Assembly (NCBI GenBank): GCA_965220875.1
Contig: OZ244849.1
Span: 1,054,001 to 1,118,000 of the forward strand
DNA length: 64,000 bases
Direction of reading: 5' to 3'
Origin: WTFY01 sp965220875
Lineage (GTDB): Bacteria; Pseudomonadota; Gammaproteobacteria; UBA4575
The position numbers were made by a program, and so were the translations under genes. Positions 43,880 through 53,445 of this stretch are shown in pieces. The notes below the pieces were generated by a model. It saw only the letters and a program-made list of their open reading frames with translations. It was not told where the DNA came from and did not search any database. Each line of letters starts with the position of its first letter. Position 1 is the first letter of the stretch.

Positions 43880-44221
43880 CTTAAGGTTCCCTGTTGGTTG
43901 AAAGAAACATCTTGCAGCCAGACTGATACTTGATTTCGTGGCCAATCCTGACTGCGAGAACCCCCGATTATACATAGTGAAAGTTATCATATAAGCCCGA
44001 AAACAAAATTTCTGGGAAGCTAGTTCCGGTTTCTATCTCTAAAGAGACATAAATTCGCCGTAAACAATACTTCAATGGTCCTATATTCTGTTTCGGGATT
44101 CTTGCATGAGGATTCCTGCACAATTTCTGACCGGCCCGGTTTTCAATATCCTGTTTTCATCCAATGCCAAGGTAGTGGTATAACGACATCTGCATGGGAT
44201 GTGCAAGCCTGTAGAGTAATT
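43880..44221. other. Divergent pckG/mazG intergenic region
   Basis: 342 bp with no gene I can support. It is AT-rich near 43980-44100 and must contain both promoters. Upstream extension of the mazG frame to 44075 encodes no conserved residues. Confidence 0.6.
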
Positions 44222-45007
44222 ATGGAAAACCTGTATCGACTGATCAGCATCATGCAGATACTGCGTGACCCGGAATGTGGTTGCCCCTGGGACCTGCGTC
44301 AGACATTTGCTTCAATCGTACCCTGTACAATCGAAGAGGTCTATGAGGTAGCAGCTTCCATAGACAGGCAGGATTTTGCACAGCTCAGGGATGAGCTGGG
44401 TGATTTGTTGTTACAGATCATTTATTACACGCAAATGGCCAGAGAGAAGGATCTGTTCGATCTTGACGATGTGGCAAAAAGCATCAGTGACAAGCTGGTC
44501 CGGCGTCATCCCCTGATTTTCAACCAGGATGATGAAAATGCCGCGGCAACATGGGATGACATAAAGGATGCCGAGCGCGAACAGAAAAATGAACGTCGCC
44601 GGGAAGGCGGTCTGTTGGACGATGTGCCGGATGCACTCCCACAGCTCTTGCGCGCAGAAAAGATTCAAAGGCGAGCAGCCAGGGTGGGCTTTGACTGGCA
44701 GGATGCAGGCCAGGTGTACCAGAAGATTGAAGAGGAACTCGCTGAACTGCAAGAAGTGCTTGCCAACGACGGGCAGCAGCTTAGGCAGGAGGAAGAACTG
44801 GGTGATCTACTCTTTACGGTAGTCAACCTGGCCCGGCACCTGGACGTCAATGCAGAAGAGGCCCTGCGGAAAAGTTCCGGCAAGTTTGTTCGCCGTTTCA
44901 GGCATGTTGAAAAAATGCTGTTCCGAAAGGGGATGAAGCCTGGGGATTACACGATGGAAGAGATGCAGCAGGCCTGGGAAGAGGCCAAGGACTGCCCGGA
45001 CAGGTGA
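44222..45007 (+). CDS. mazG: Nucleoside triphosphate pyrophosphohydrolase MazG
   Basis: Hydrolyses NTPs to NMP and PPi, cleaning damaged nucleotides. The 261 residues have tandem all-alpha MazG domains: first LRDPECGCPWDLRQT then EEVYEVAASI and RDELGDLLLQIIYY (metal-binding ExxE..ExxD), second EEELAELQEVL and EEELGDLLFTVVNLARHL. Thr replaces the usual Asp in the WDLRQT motif. ATG 44222 fits the family start MENLYRLISIM. Confidence 0.93.
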   Translation: MENLYRLISIMQILRDPECGCPWDLRQTFASIVPCTIEEVYEVAASIDRQDFAQLRDELGDLLLQIIYYTQMAREKDLFDLDDVAKSISDKLVRRHPLIFNQDDENAAATWDDIKDAEREQKNERRREGGLLDDVPDALPQLLRAEKIQRRAARVGFDWQDAGQVYQKIEEELAELQEVLANDGQQLRQEEELGDLLFTVVNLARHLDVNAEEALRKSSGKFVRRFRHVEKMLFRKGMKPGDYTMEEMQQAWEEAKDCPDR

Positions 45008-45025
45008 GCGTATGTCAAAGCAGTT

Positions 45026-45871
45026 TCAAATGCGTACGGAAAAGTCCACTGCCTGAATGTTTTTTGTGATCGCGCCAACCGAAATGTAATGTACGCCGGT
45101 TTTGGCCGTTTCACGGATGCTGTCCAGGTTGATGTTGCCTGAGGCTTCAAGTTTTTTCCTGTCCCGGTTGAGCCGGACAGCCTGTCGCAACTCGGGCAGG
45201 GAGAAGTTGTCCAGCAATACCGCATCGGCCTGTGTCTGCAGGGCCTGCTTGAACTCTTCAAGATCTTCCACTTCGACCTCGAGCTTGAGCCCGGGAAATT
45301 TTTGTTTGGCCGTGGAGACTGCCTTGTGAATCGAGCCGGCCATTGCAATGTGGTTTTCCTTGATCAGGATGGCATCGTACAGGCCCATTCTGTGGTTAAC
45401 TCCACCCCCACATTTCACGGCATATTTCTGCGCGTAACGCATGCCCGGTAGAGTTTTGCGCGTATCAAGGATCTGTGCAGACGTACCGGATATTCGCTCC
45501 ACGTATTGCCGTGTACAGGTTGCCGTGGCAGACAGGGTTTGCAGGAAATTGAGCGCGGTACGTTCGGCGCTGAGGATGGCCTTTGCCTTGCCTTGTACCG
45601 TACAGATGGTGGTGTCGGCCTGCATGCAGCAACCGTCTTCTGTCTGCCAGTCGATTTTGATATCCGCATCAAGCAGGTGCAGTGCTTCGTTGAACCAGTG
45701 CTGACCGCACAGGATGGCCTCGTCGCGGCAGATGACCGTTGCTTCAGTCAGCTTGTCGTAACTGAACAGCGAAGCCGTCACATCACCCGGTCCGATATCC
45801 TCTTGCAGGGCAATGCGAACTGCATCGCGTATGGCGTCCAACGCCTCCTGACTGTGTACTGCCGTACTCAT
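45026..45871 (-). CDS. nadC: Nicotinate-nucleotide pyrophosphorylase (quinolinate PRT)
   Basis: Makes nicotinate mononucleotide from quinolinate and PRPP in de novo NAD synthesis. The 281 residues show EDIGPGDVTASLF, LNFLQTLSATAT, ILDTRKTLPGMRYAQKYAV, CGGGVNHRMGL and DAILIKENH, and near the end ISVGAITKNIQAVDFSVRI. It converges on mazG with an 18-bp gap. Confidence 0.96.
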   Translation of the reverse strand: MSTAVHSQEALDAIRDAVRIALQEDIGPGDVTASLFSYDKLTEATVICRDEAILCGQHWFNEALHLLDADIKIDWQTEDGCCMQADTTICTVQGKAKAILSAERTALNFLQTLSATATCTRQYVERISGTSAQILDTRKTLPGMRYAQKYAVKCGGGVNHRMGLYDAILIKENHIAMAGSIHKAVSTAKQKFPGLKLEVEVEDLEEFKQALQTQADAVLLDNFSLPELRQAVRLNRDRKKLEASGNINLDSIRETAKTGVHYISVGAITKNIQAVDFSVRI

Positions 45872-46121
45872 TTCTCGGGGTTCGTGCCCATTGTGCCCAA
45901 TATGAAGCTGCCTGGCTGGCTCAAGATTGAGTGTATGATTTCCATCACTTCCCCTGTACGAACTTGGTGGTTGACTTGCGCTAGAGTATTGGACCAGATG
46001 TATGCCGTGCGTGCGTTTGCGGCCCGGATAGAATTAGTGTTGTACTGCAGTCCTGGTGCCGCCCGGTTATGCAGGCCATCCCTGAACTTGTAATGCTACT
46101 CTGAAACCGAGAATATATCTA

Positions 46122-47114
46122 ATGGCCTCAGACTTGCCCAGCGACCGGTTCCGGATCAAGACGCTGTCCTGTCAGGACATGCTGGAGACCTTGAGACGCG
46201 ATGCGCGTGAAGGGCTTGTTCAAGCCCCCAGAAGCCTGCCGCCCAAGTATTTTTACGACGAGACCGGTTCCAGGCTCTTCAACGAAATCTGCAAGACCCG
46301 GGACTACTACGTTACTCGTACCGAGCGCGAACTGCTTGAGCAGCATGCCGACGAAATCATTGCCATGACCAGGCCAGGGACCTGTGTCGAACTGGGAGCC
46401 GGGACATCGGTCAAGACGGAGATCCTGCTTTCCAGGCTGACTGCCCGCCGTGATACGGCCACGTATGTCACGATCGATGTCTGCGAAGAAGTGCTCCTTG
46501 AGTCCGCCAGGCGCCTGCTTCGGAATTTTCCCGGGTTGGCGATTGAGTCCCTGGCGGGTGAATACCTGGCTGGCATCGACGCTCTGCGCGAGTTCGAAAA
46601 GCCGGTGCTGTATATTTTCCTGGGCAGTTCACTTGGCAACTTTTCCGAGCCTGACTCCATTGAACTGTTAAGCAGGGTCGTGGGGAGGATGGCACCCGGG
46701 GACAGCTTCTTGCTGGGCCTTGACCGGGTCAAGGACAAGGATGTGCTGGAGCGGGCCTACAATGATGAACAGGGTGTGACCGCGCAGTTCAACCTGAACG
46801 TGCTGAACGTGCTCAATCTACAGCTTGGAGCCGACTTCCGGCACCAGGCGTTCTCTCACCGTGCCGTATACCGGGAAGCCATGGAACAGATCGAGATGCA
46901 CCTGGTTGCCAGAACTTCACAGGTGGTCGCCTTGCCCGGTATTGACGAGATGATTCGCCTGCATGCAGGCGAACACATCCTTACCGAGATCAGCCGCAAG
47001 TATACCCGATCCTCCATCCAGCGCCTGCTGTCAAGGAGCGGCCTGTACGAGCATGCCCACTTCGAGCCTGAAAACGGGTATTTCTCACTGGTACTGGCAA
47101 AACCTGGACATTGA
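46122..47114 (+). CDS. egtD: EgtD-like L-histidine N-alpha-methyltransferase
   Basis: A 330-residue SAM-dependent methyltransferase of the EgtD family, which trimethylates histidine to hercynine, first step of ergothioneine synthesis. Family marks: PPKYFYDETGSRLFNEICK, the SAM motif CVELGAGTSVKTEILL, LYIFLGSSLGNF and LGLDRVKD. EgtD normally works with EgtB, which is not adjacent here. A related DUF2260-type methyltransferase with another substrate cannot be excluded. It is divergent from nadC (250 bp) and converges on argF. Confidence 0.88.
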   Translation: MASDLPSDRFRIKTLSCQDMLETLRRDAREGLVQAPRSLPPKYFYDETGSRLFNEICKTRDYYVTRTERELLEQHADEIIAMTRPGTCVELGAGTSVKTEILLSRLTARRDTATYVTIDVCEEVLLESARRLLRNFPGLAIESLAGEYLAGIDALREFEKPVLYIFLGSSLGNFSEPDSIELLSRVVGRMAPGDSFLLGLDRVKDKDVLERAYNDEQGVTAQFNLNVLNVLNLQLGADFRHQAFSHRAVYREAMEQIEMHLVARTSQVVALPGIDEMIRLHAGEHILTEISRKYTRSSIQRLLSRSGLYEHAHFEPENGYFSLVLAKPGH

Positions 47115-47141
47115 GCACCCGGTCCGATGCAGGTGCTGGGA

Positions 47142-48044
47142 TCAGACGATCAAGAATTCCAGCAGGGCTTTCTGTGCGTGCAGCCTGTTCTCAGCTTCAT
47201 CCCAGACTACGCTTTGAGGGCCGTTGAGGACACCTTCCGTGACTTCCTCGTTCCGGTGTGCAGGAAGGCAGTGCATGAACAATGCATCCCTGCTGGCCAT
47301 TGCAAGCAGGGCTTCGTTGACCTGAAAGGTCCTGAAAACATCCTGCCTCGCACCGTGTTCCTTCTCCTGCCCCATGCTTGCCCATACATCCGTGACAACC
47401 AGGTCAGCATGTTCGACGGCCGCCGCAGCCTCTGTCATCAGCTGCACCCGGTCACCAGCCGGTTTGACTACCGAGGACTTGGGAAAATAGTTCTCAGGGC
47501 AGGCGATGTTCAACCTGAAGTCAAACTGCCGAGCAGCGTTGATATAGGAATGGCACATGTTATTGCCATCTCCCACCCAGGCCACCGTGGCTCCCCTGAT
47601 GTCGCCCCGATGCTCAAGCCAGGTCTGCATGTCGGCCAGTAGCTGGCAAGGGTGATACAGGTCGGTCAAGCCGTTGATCACGGGTACGGAGGAATGCGCC
47701 GCGAACGTTTCCACCCAGTCGTGTTCAAAAGTCCGGATCATGACGGCATCCACCATTCTCGACAATACCCGCGCACTGTCCTCGATCGGTTCGCCCCGGC
47801 CGAACTGGGTATCGCGGGGGGAGAGAAACATCGCCTGACCACCCAGCTGGATCATGCCCGTTTCAAAGGAGACTCGTGTGCGGGTGGATGACTTGTCGAA
47901 AATCATGGCCAGGGTCTTGCGTGCCAGCGGCGTGTGAACCTGACCTGCTTTCAGGTGTTTCTTGAGTTCAATGGCGCGCACCAGCAGTGTCCTGAGCTCG
48001 TCAGGCGAGAGGTCCAGAAGGCTGAGGAAATGACGGCTACGCAT
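47142..48044 (-). CDS. argF: Ornithine carbamoyltransferase
   Basis: Makes citrulline from ornithine and carbamoyl phosphate. 300 residues with the carbamoyl-phosphate loop KSSTRTRVSFETGM, FLSPRDTQFGRGE, DLYHPCQLLADMQT and the ornithine-site HCLPAHRNEEVTEGV. ATG 48044 overlaps the end of argD by eight bases in another frame; the open frame upstream to 48125 lies within argD. Confidence 0.95.
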   Translation of the reverse strand: MRSRHFLSLLDLSPDELRTLLVRAIELKKHLKAGQVHTPLARKTLAMIFDKSSTRTRVSFETGMIQLGGQAMFLSPRDTQFGRGEPIEDSARVLSRMVDAVMIRTFEHDWVETFAAHSSVPVINGLTDLYHPCQLLADMQTWLEHRGDIRGATVAWVGDGNNMCHSYINAARQFDFRLNIACPENYFPKSSVVKPAGDRVQLMTEAAAAVEHADLVVTDVWASMGQEKEHGARQDVFRTFQVNEALLAMASRDALFMHCLPAHRNEEVTEGVLNGPQSVVWDEAENRLHAQKALLEFLIV

Positions 48045-49251
48045 GTCGGTCTTCCGGTCGTTGCACGGGTGAACCCGCAAATTCGAGAATGCAGCGGACC
48101 AGGATGTCCACAATCTGGTCTGCATGCATTTTCTCCAGGATCAGTGGAGGCAGCAGACGGATGACACGTTCTGCAGTGACATTGACCAGCAGCTTGTTCT
48201 CGAGGCAAAGGTCCGCGACCCGGCCGCAGGGCTGTGCCAGCTCGACGCCGATGACCAGCCCCATGCCACGAATCTCCTGCACGCAGCCTGCATCGGAAAG
48301 CCTTTCCTGCAGGCTGTCCAGCATGTATTCACCGAGTCGCTTGGCATGAGCCCTTAGGTCATTTGCCTCGATTGTTTCCAGTGTGGCAAGTGCCGCACGG
48401 CATGCCAGGGGATTGCCGCCAAAGGTCGAACCGTGCGAACCGGGCGTGAACAGGCCGGCAACGGATTCTCTTGCCAGGCATGCGCCGATCGGCACGCCGT
48501 TTGCCAGGCCCTTTGCAGTGACCAGGACGTCTGGCAGGATCCCTTCATGCTGAAAGCAAAACCAGTTGCCTGTTCTTCCGGTTCCTGTCTGCACCTCGTC
48601 GAGCATGAGCAGCGCTGCATGGCGGTCACACAGCCTGCGCAGTTCAGCCAGAAATCCGGGGGTCGGGATGCAGATTCCTCCCTCGCATTGAATCGGCTCG
48701 ATCAGGACCGCTACCGCTTCCGGATTGTCGCTCAGCGCAGCCTGTATTGCATCCGCATCATCGTAGGGTACGCGTATAAAGCCAGGTACCAGCGGCTCGT
48801 ACCCGGTCTGTACCGCGGGATTCCCCGTGGCGGTGAGTGTTGCCAGGGTGCGGCCGTGGAAACTGTTCTCGGCGACCAGGATGACAGGATGCTGAACTTG
48901 CCGGCTGTGTGCATACAGCCGGGCCAGCTTTATGGCTGCCTCATTCGCTTCCGCGCCGGAGTTGCAGAAGAATGCGGCATCCATTCCCGACAGGTCGCAA
49001 AGCCTTGCCGCGAGCTCTTCCTGGAGCGTGATTCCGTACAGGTTGGAGGTGTGCAGGAGACGGGTGCACTGATCGGATACCGCGGCCGAGACCGCAGGGT
49101 GGGCGTGGCCGAGACCGCACACCGCAAGTCCTGACAAAGCGTCAAGATACCGGTCTTCCCTGTTCTTTCCGGGGTAGAGCCACACGCCTTCGCCCCACTC
49201 AAACGAGACGGGTTTGCGAGCGTAAGTGGCCATTATGTGCCTGTTGTTCAT
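48037..49251 (-). CDS. argD: Acetylornithine aminotransferase
   Basis: PLP-dependent class III aminotransferase of arginine synthesis. It shows FFCNSGAEANEAAIKLAR, SFHGRTLATLTATGN, LMLDEVQTGTGRTG and the PLP-lysine segment VTAKGLANGVPIGA. I start at ATG 49251 (MNNRHIMATYARK, 404 residues); ATG 49233 with an AGG six bases upstream is equally possible. The overlap with argF suggests coupled translation of argD-argF. Confidence 0.94.
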   Translation of the reverse strand: MNNRHIMATYARKPVSFEWGEGVWLYPGKNREDRYLDALSGLAVCGLGHAHPAVSAAVSDQCTRLLHTSNLYGITLQEELAARLCDLSGMDAAFFCNSGAEANEAAIKLARLYAHSRQVQHPVILVAENSFHGRTLATLTATGNPAVQTGYEPLVPGFIRVPYDDADAIQAALSDNPEAVAVLIEPIQCEGGICIPTPGFLAELRRLCDRHAALLMLDEVQTGTGRTGNWFCFQHEGILPDVLVTAKGLANGVPIGACLARESVAGLFTPGSHGSTFGGNPLACRAALATLETIEANDLRAHAKRLGEYMLDSLQERLSDAGCVQEIRGMGLVIGVELAQPCGRVADLCLENKLLVNVTAERVIRLLPPLILEKMHADQIVDILVRCILEFAGSPVQRPEDRHA

Positions 49252-49359
49252 CGATTTGTCACATTCAACAAATAAAAACGGCAGCCACATGGGCCGCCGG
49301 TGATTCAGCCTTATCGCGAATGAGGGCAGGGCGGGGCCCTGCCCTCTGTACATTGTTAC

Positions 49360-49944
49360 CTATATAAAGAAACCGTGTCCTGCCGCCACCATGCATGCCA
49401 GCATGGGGATGGAAAGAAGCGTATTGGTGCGCGAGGCCATGAAGGCGATTTTTTTGGCCCTGGCCTTTTCATCGTCGCTCGCCTGGACCATGCCGAGCAC
49501 TTTTTTCTGGTTGGGCCAGATCAGCACCCATACGTTGAACAGCATGATGGTGCCAAGCCATGCACCGACACCGATTGTGGTAACCCCGTTCAGTGCAAAG
49601 AAATTGTTGACAAACCCCCCTACGTACTCGAGTGCCCAGGCTCCAGTCAGCCACGTGACCACCGCGCCCCAGCGAAACCAGACCAGTGCCCGCGGGGCCA
49701 CATATTTGCCGATCGCTGCCGGCCCCGGGCCATTTGCATCGGCGGTTGCATCGGCCATGGCGGGAACCTGCACGAAATTGAAGTAGTACAACAGGCCGAT
49801 CCAGACGGTGCCAGCCAGGACATGCAGCCAGACTGCAAGCGACCACCCGACCAAGCTAAACGTAGGCGTGAAGCCAAGACCAAGCAAAATGGCAACGATT
49901 GTACCTGCAATGATCGTACCGAGAATTGAGTTCAATGGATTCAT
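49360..49944 (-). CDS. PuuD-like membrane protein (Urate_ox_N family)
   Basis: A 194-residue integral membrane protein with about five hydrophobic segments: IIAGTIVAILLGLG, VGWSLAVWLHVLAGTVWIGL, RWGAVVTWLTGAWALEYVG, GAWLGTIMLFNVWVLIWPNQ and the C-terminal LLSIPMLACMVAAGHGFF. Conserved histidines (WLHVLAG, GHGFF) could bind haem. It matches the membrane part of urate hydroxylase PuuD, but the cytochrome c domain is absent. No purine genes are adjacent, so urate oxidation is doubtful. Confidence 0.75.
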   Translation of the reverse strand: MNPLNSILGTIIAGTIVAILLGLGFTPTFSLVGWSLAVWLHVLAGTVWIGLLYYFNFVQVPAMADATADANGPGPAAIGKYVAPRALVWFRWGAVVTWLTGAWALEYVGGFVNNFFALNGVTTIGVGAWLGTIMLFNVWVLIWPNQKKVLGMVQASDDEKARAKKIAFMASRTNTLLSIPMLACMVAAGHGFFI

Positions 49945-50060
49945 GAAGTACTCCTGTTTTGCTTACAAGTGGTTGTTTGAATCTGCCTTTTTGACGTATT
50001 GTCTGCGGCAGATTATAACGAATCTGCCCGGTAAACTTAATATTTTGTTGTACGCCACCC

Positions 50061-51596
50061 GTGAACCCCATCGAGCTTAGCATCTTTGCTCGCAGGATCG
50101 ACGCCGTCTGTGATGAGATGGGTGCGCAGCTCCGGTTTGCTGCATTTTCGCCCAACATCAGGGACCGGCTGGATTTCTCCTGTGCGGTGTTCGACCCGCA
50201 GGGCGGACTGTGCGCGCAGGCAGCGCACATCCCGGTGCACCTGGGGAGCATGGCCTTTGCCATGCAGCAGATCGTGGCCGCGAGGAACTGGCGCCCGGGT
50301 GATTTTATTACCCTGAACGATCCCTATCTCGGAGGTACCCATCTGCCTGATGTGACCGTGGTGAGCGCCGTGTTTGTACAGGGTCGGCTTATGGGTTTTG
50401 TGGCGAATCGGGCACACCATGCAGATATCGGTGCCGAGACACCGGGTTCCATGCCGGTATCCACGAGTCTGTATCAGGAAGGTGTGGTCATCCCCCCAAC
50501 CTGCATCGGCCGTGGCGGTGAAATTGACCAGCAGGTCATCGCAGAACTGTTCAGGGATGCCAGGAACCCGCGCGATACCCTGGGTGATATTGCGGCCCAG
50601 TGCAGCGCAAACCTGCTCGGAATCAGGCGCCTGAAGGAGTTAGTGGAAAATTTTGGCCGGAACCGGTATCTGGACCTGCTGGGTGAACTGAATGATTACG
50701 GCAGGCAGATCGCACAATCCACCGTGGCAAGGATTCCGGAAGGCACCTACGCCTTCACGGACTACATGGAGGATGACGGACAGGGCAGTACCGACCTGGC
50801 TATTTCGGTTGCTCTGCAGGTGAGTGAGGGGCAAGTGGAGCTGGACTTTGCCGGTACTGCTTCACAGGTGACGGGCAATATCAATTGCCCTCTGTCGGTG
50901 ACTGCTGCCGCGGTATTCTACGTGTTCAGGTGCCTGATGCCAAAAGAGACGCCCGCCTGCGCGGGCAGTTTCTCCCCTTTCCGGCTCAGGGTACCGGAGG
51001 GGTCCCTGCTGAACGCAAACCGCCCGGCGGCCGTGGCTGCCGGGAATGTCGAGACCAGTTCGAGGATCGTGGATGCGGTACTGGGTGCTCTGAGCGAGGC
51101 GCTTCCCGGTGAAGTGCCTGCCTGCAGCCAGGGGACCATGAACAACCTCGCACTGGGTAACTCGGCCGGACGGGCATGGGGATATTACGAAACCGTCGCG
51201 GGAGGCATGGGTGGCTCGAGGCATATGCCAGGGCTGTCAGCGGTGCAGACCCACATGACCAATACGCAAAACACCCCGGTCGAGGTGCTGGAAATCAGTT
51301 ACCCGCTGCGTGTAAGGCGTTATGAGATACGCGAGGGCTCCGGGGGATTCGGCTTGCACAGCGGAGGGGACGGCCTGGTCCGGGAGCTCGAGTTTCTTGA
51401 CTCGGCAACGTTTACCATACTGTCTGAACGGCGCATCCGCCCTCCCTGGGGGCTGAACGGTGGCCAGGCTGGTAAGGTGGGGGTCAATTTCCTGAACGGT
51501 GAAAGGCTGCCTGGCAAGGTACGGCGAGATGTGCGGGCGGGGGAATGTCTTCGCATCGAGTCGCCTGGCGGTGGAGGCTGGGGTCAGGTGACATAG
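50061..51596 (+). CDS. Hydantoinase B/oxoprolinase family protein
   Basis: A 511-residue protein of the HyuB family, the metal-containing subunit of hydantoinase/acetone carboxylase-like or 5-oxoprolinase enzymes. Visible: AAFSPNIRDRLDFSCAVFD, GDFITLNDPYLGGTHLPDV, ANRAHHADIGAETPGSMP, NINCPLSV and GGDGLVRELEF. HyuB usually pairs with HyuA, which is not next to it. The start is GTG 50061; asnO follows within seven bases. The substrate is unknown. Confidence 0.88.
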   Translation: MNPIELSIFARRIDAVCDEMGAQLRFAAFSPNIRDRLDFSCAVFDPQGGLCAQAAHIPVHLGSMAFAMQQIVAARNWRPGDFITLNDPYLGGTHLPDVTVVSAVFVQGRLMGFVANRAHHADIGAETPGSMPVSTSLYQEGVVIPPTCIGRGGEIDQQVIAELFRDARNPRDTLGDIAAQCSANLLGIRRLKELVENFGRNRYLDLLGELNDYGRQIAQSTVARIPEGTYAFTDYMEDDGQGSTDLAISVALQVSEGQVELDFAGTASQVTGNINCPLSVTAAAVFYVFRCLMPKETPACAGSFSPFRLRVPEGSLLNANRPAAVAAGNVETSSRIVDAVLGALSEALPGEVPACSQGTMNNLALGNSAGRAWGYYETVAGGMGGSRHMPGLSAVQTHMTNTQNTPVEVLEISYPLRVRRYEIREGSGGFGLHSGGDGLVRELEFLDSATFTILSERRIRPPWGLNGGQAGKVGVNFLNGERLPGKVRRDVRAGECLRIESPGGGGWGQVT

Positions 51597-51602
51597 CTTC
51601 TC

Positions 51603-53423
51603 ATGTGTGGAATATGTGGTGAATTGCGCCTGGACGGGACTGCACCCGCACCGCAGACGATCCAGGACATGGTGCAGGTGCTGCAGCGGCGCGGTCCGGA
51701 TCATGAAGGCAGCTACTTTTCCGGTGCAGTCGGGCTGGGCCACAGGCGCCTGGCCGTCATCGATCTTTCGGCTCAGGCCAACCAGCCCATCGTTGATACG
51801 GACACCGGCATGGCCATCGTGTTCAACGGCACGATTTACAACTACCCGGAGTTGCGGCGCCAGTTGATAGCACTGGGTCACACGTTTCGCTCGACAGGGG
51901 ATACCGAGGTGATCCTCAAGGCCTACGCCCAGTGGGGTCCATCGAGTGTCCCGAGACTGGCAGGCATGTTTGCCTTCGCGCTGTGGGATGCAGCCAGCCA
52001 GGAGTTGTTTCTGGCTCGCGACCGGCTCGGGATCAAGCCGCTGTACTACGCGAGGGACCGGGGGTTTTTCCGTTTCGCATCGACCTCGCAAGCCCTGCTG
52101 GCTGCTGGAGACGTGGATACCTCGCTGGACCGGTCCGGCCTGCACCATTTCCTGAGCCTGCATGGCGTGGTGCCGGCGCCCGGAACGATCCTGCAGGGCC
52201 TGAAAAAGCTGCCACCCGGACATACCATGCGGGTTCGGGTAACGGGTGACAGCGAGATCGAACGCTACTGGCGTCTGCGCGCAGACCAGGTAGATACCGG
52301 GAAGGGCGAACAGGAATGGTGCCATGACATCGAGAGGGTACTGCAGCAAGCCGTCGAGAAAAGGTTGCATATTGCGGATATTCCGGTGGGCGTGCTGCTG
52401 TCCGGAGGCCTGGACTCTAGCCTGCTGGTGGGCCTGCTCGACCGGTCCGGTGTACAGGACATACAGACCTATTCCGCAGGATTCGAAGATCAGCCCGAAG
52501 AGCGTGGAAACGAATTCGAGTATTCGGATGCGGTTGCACAGTTTTTCGGTACACGCCACCACAAGATCTGCATTGACAACCGGAAGGTGCTTGAGCGTCT
52601 GCCCATGGCAGTCGAACACATGGCCGAACCGATGGTGGGTCAGGATGCCATCGCGTTTTACCTGCTGGCCGAACAGGTCAGTCAGCACGTGTCGGTGGTT
52701 CTGTCTGGTCAGGGGGCGGACGAGGTGTTTGGCGGGTATTTCTGGTATCCCAGGATGCAGGCAGAGGAGTCGTTCAGCGTGGACAGTTTTGCCAGGCATT
52801 ATTTCGATCGAAGCCATGCTGAAATGAAAGACACACTGTGCCGGGACCTGGTCAGCCGGGACTTTGCATCGGACAGCGTCAGGCGATTGCTGGGCGAGGC
52901 GGATACGGACGACTTCATATGCGCAGTGTTGCACATGGACGTAACGACATTGATGGTGGACGATCCGGTGAAACGCGTCGACAACATGACCATGGCGCAT
53001 GGCCTGGAAGCCCGGGTGCCGTTCCTGGATCACGACCTGGTAGAACTGGCCATGCGCCTGCCGGCAGGGTACAAGCTGGGCAGTGGCGGCAAGCATATCC
53101 TGAAGAAAATAGCCAGTGGCCTTCTGCCGCCCAAGGTGATTGATCGTGAGAAGGGTTATTTTCCCGTGCCGGCGCTGAAATACGTACGTACCGGGTTCAG
53201 GCAGTTCATGCACGACATCCTGCATTCGGATGCCTGCATTCGACGCGGCATTTTCCGGCGAGAATATGTGGACGCGCTGCTGGCTGAGCCGGAGCGATTC
53301 ATGACACCGCTCAGGGGAAGCAAGCTGTGGCACCTGGCCTTGCTGGAACTATGGTTGCAGCGCAATGTGGATAGATGCCTTGCTAGCGCGCCTCCTCACA
53401 GTACAATAGAAGCCAGTTTTTAG
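51603..53423 (+). CDS. asnO: N-acetylglutaminylglutamine amidotransferase
   Basis: A 606-residue asparagine-synthetase-type enzyme: Cys2 glutaminase (MCGICGELRLDG, RRGPDHEG, FNGTIYNYPEL) and a synthetase domain with the PP-loop LLSGGLDSSLLVGLL. It follows the NAGGN amidotransferase branch rather than AsnB in HHFLSLHGVVPAPGTILQG, EFEYSDAVAQFFGTRHHK, VDDPVKRVDNMTMAHGLEAR and EKGYFPVPALKY. That enzyme makes the osmoprotectant N-acetylglutaminylglutamine amide with Ngs. The Ngs gene is not in the window. Plain asparagine synthase is the alternative. Confidence 0.85.
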   Translation: MCGICGELRLDGTAPAPQTIQDMVQVLQRRGPDHEGSYFSGAVGLGHRRLAVIDLSAQANQPIVDTDTGMAIVFNGTIYNYPELRRQLIALGHTFRSTGDTEVILKAYAQWGPSSVPRLAGMFAFALWDAASQELFLARDRLGIKPLYYARDRGFFRFASTSQALLAAGDVDTSLDRSGLHHFLSLHGVVPAPGTILQGLKKLPPGHTMRVRVTGDSEIERYWRLRADQVDTGKGEQEWCHDIERVLQQAVEKRLHIADIPVGVLLSGGLDSSLLVGLLDRSGVQDIQTYSAGFEDQPEERGNEFEYSDAVAQFFGTRHHKICIDNRKVLERLPMAVEHMAEPMVGQDAIAFYLLAEQVSQHVSVVLSGQGADEVFGGYFWYPRMQAEESFSVDSFARHYFDRSHAEMKDTLCRDLVSRDFASDSVRRLLGEADTDDFICAVLHMDVTTLMVDDPVKRVDNMTMAHGLEARVPFLDHDLVELAMRLPAGYKLGSGGKHILKKIASGLLPPKVIDREKGYFPVPALKYVRTGFRQFMHDILHSDACIRRGIFRREYVDALLAEPERFMTPLRGSKLWHLALLELWLQRNVDRCLASAPPHSTIEASF

Positions 53424-53445
53424 GGCACCTCAGGAGAGCAAGTCG

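Noticed and set aside
43328..43933. Plus-strand open frames of up to 201 codons
   Set aside because: Shadows of pckG.
51237..53333. A 698-codon minus-strand open frame
   Set aside because: It lies antisense to hydantoinase B and the NAGGN amidotransferase, both with clear motifs; the translation has no domain character and arises from codon bias.
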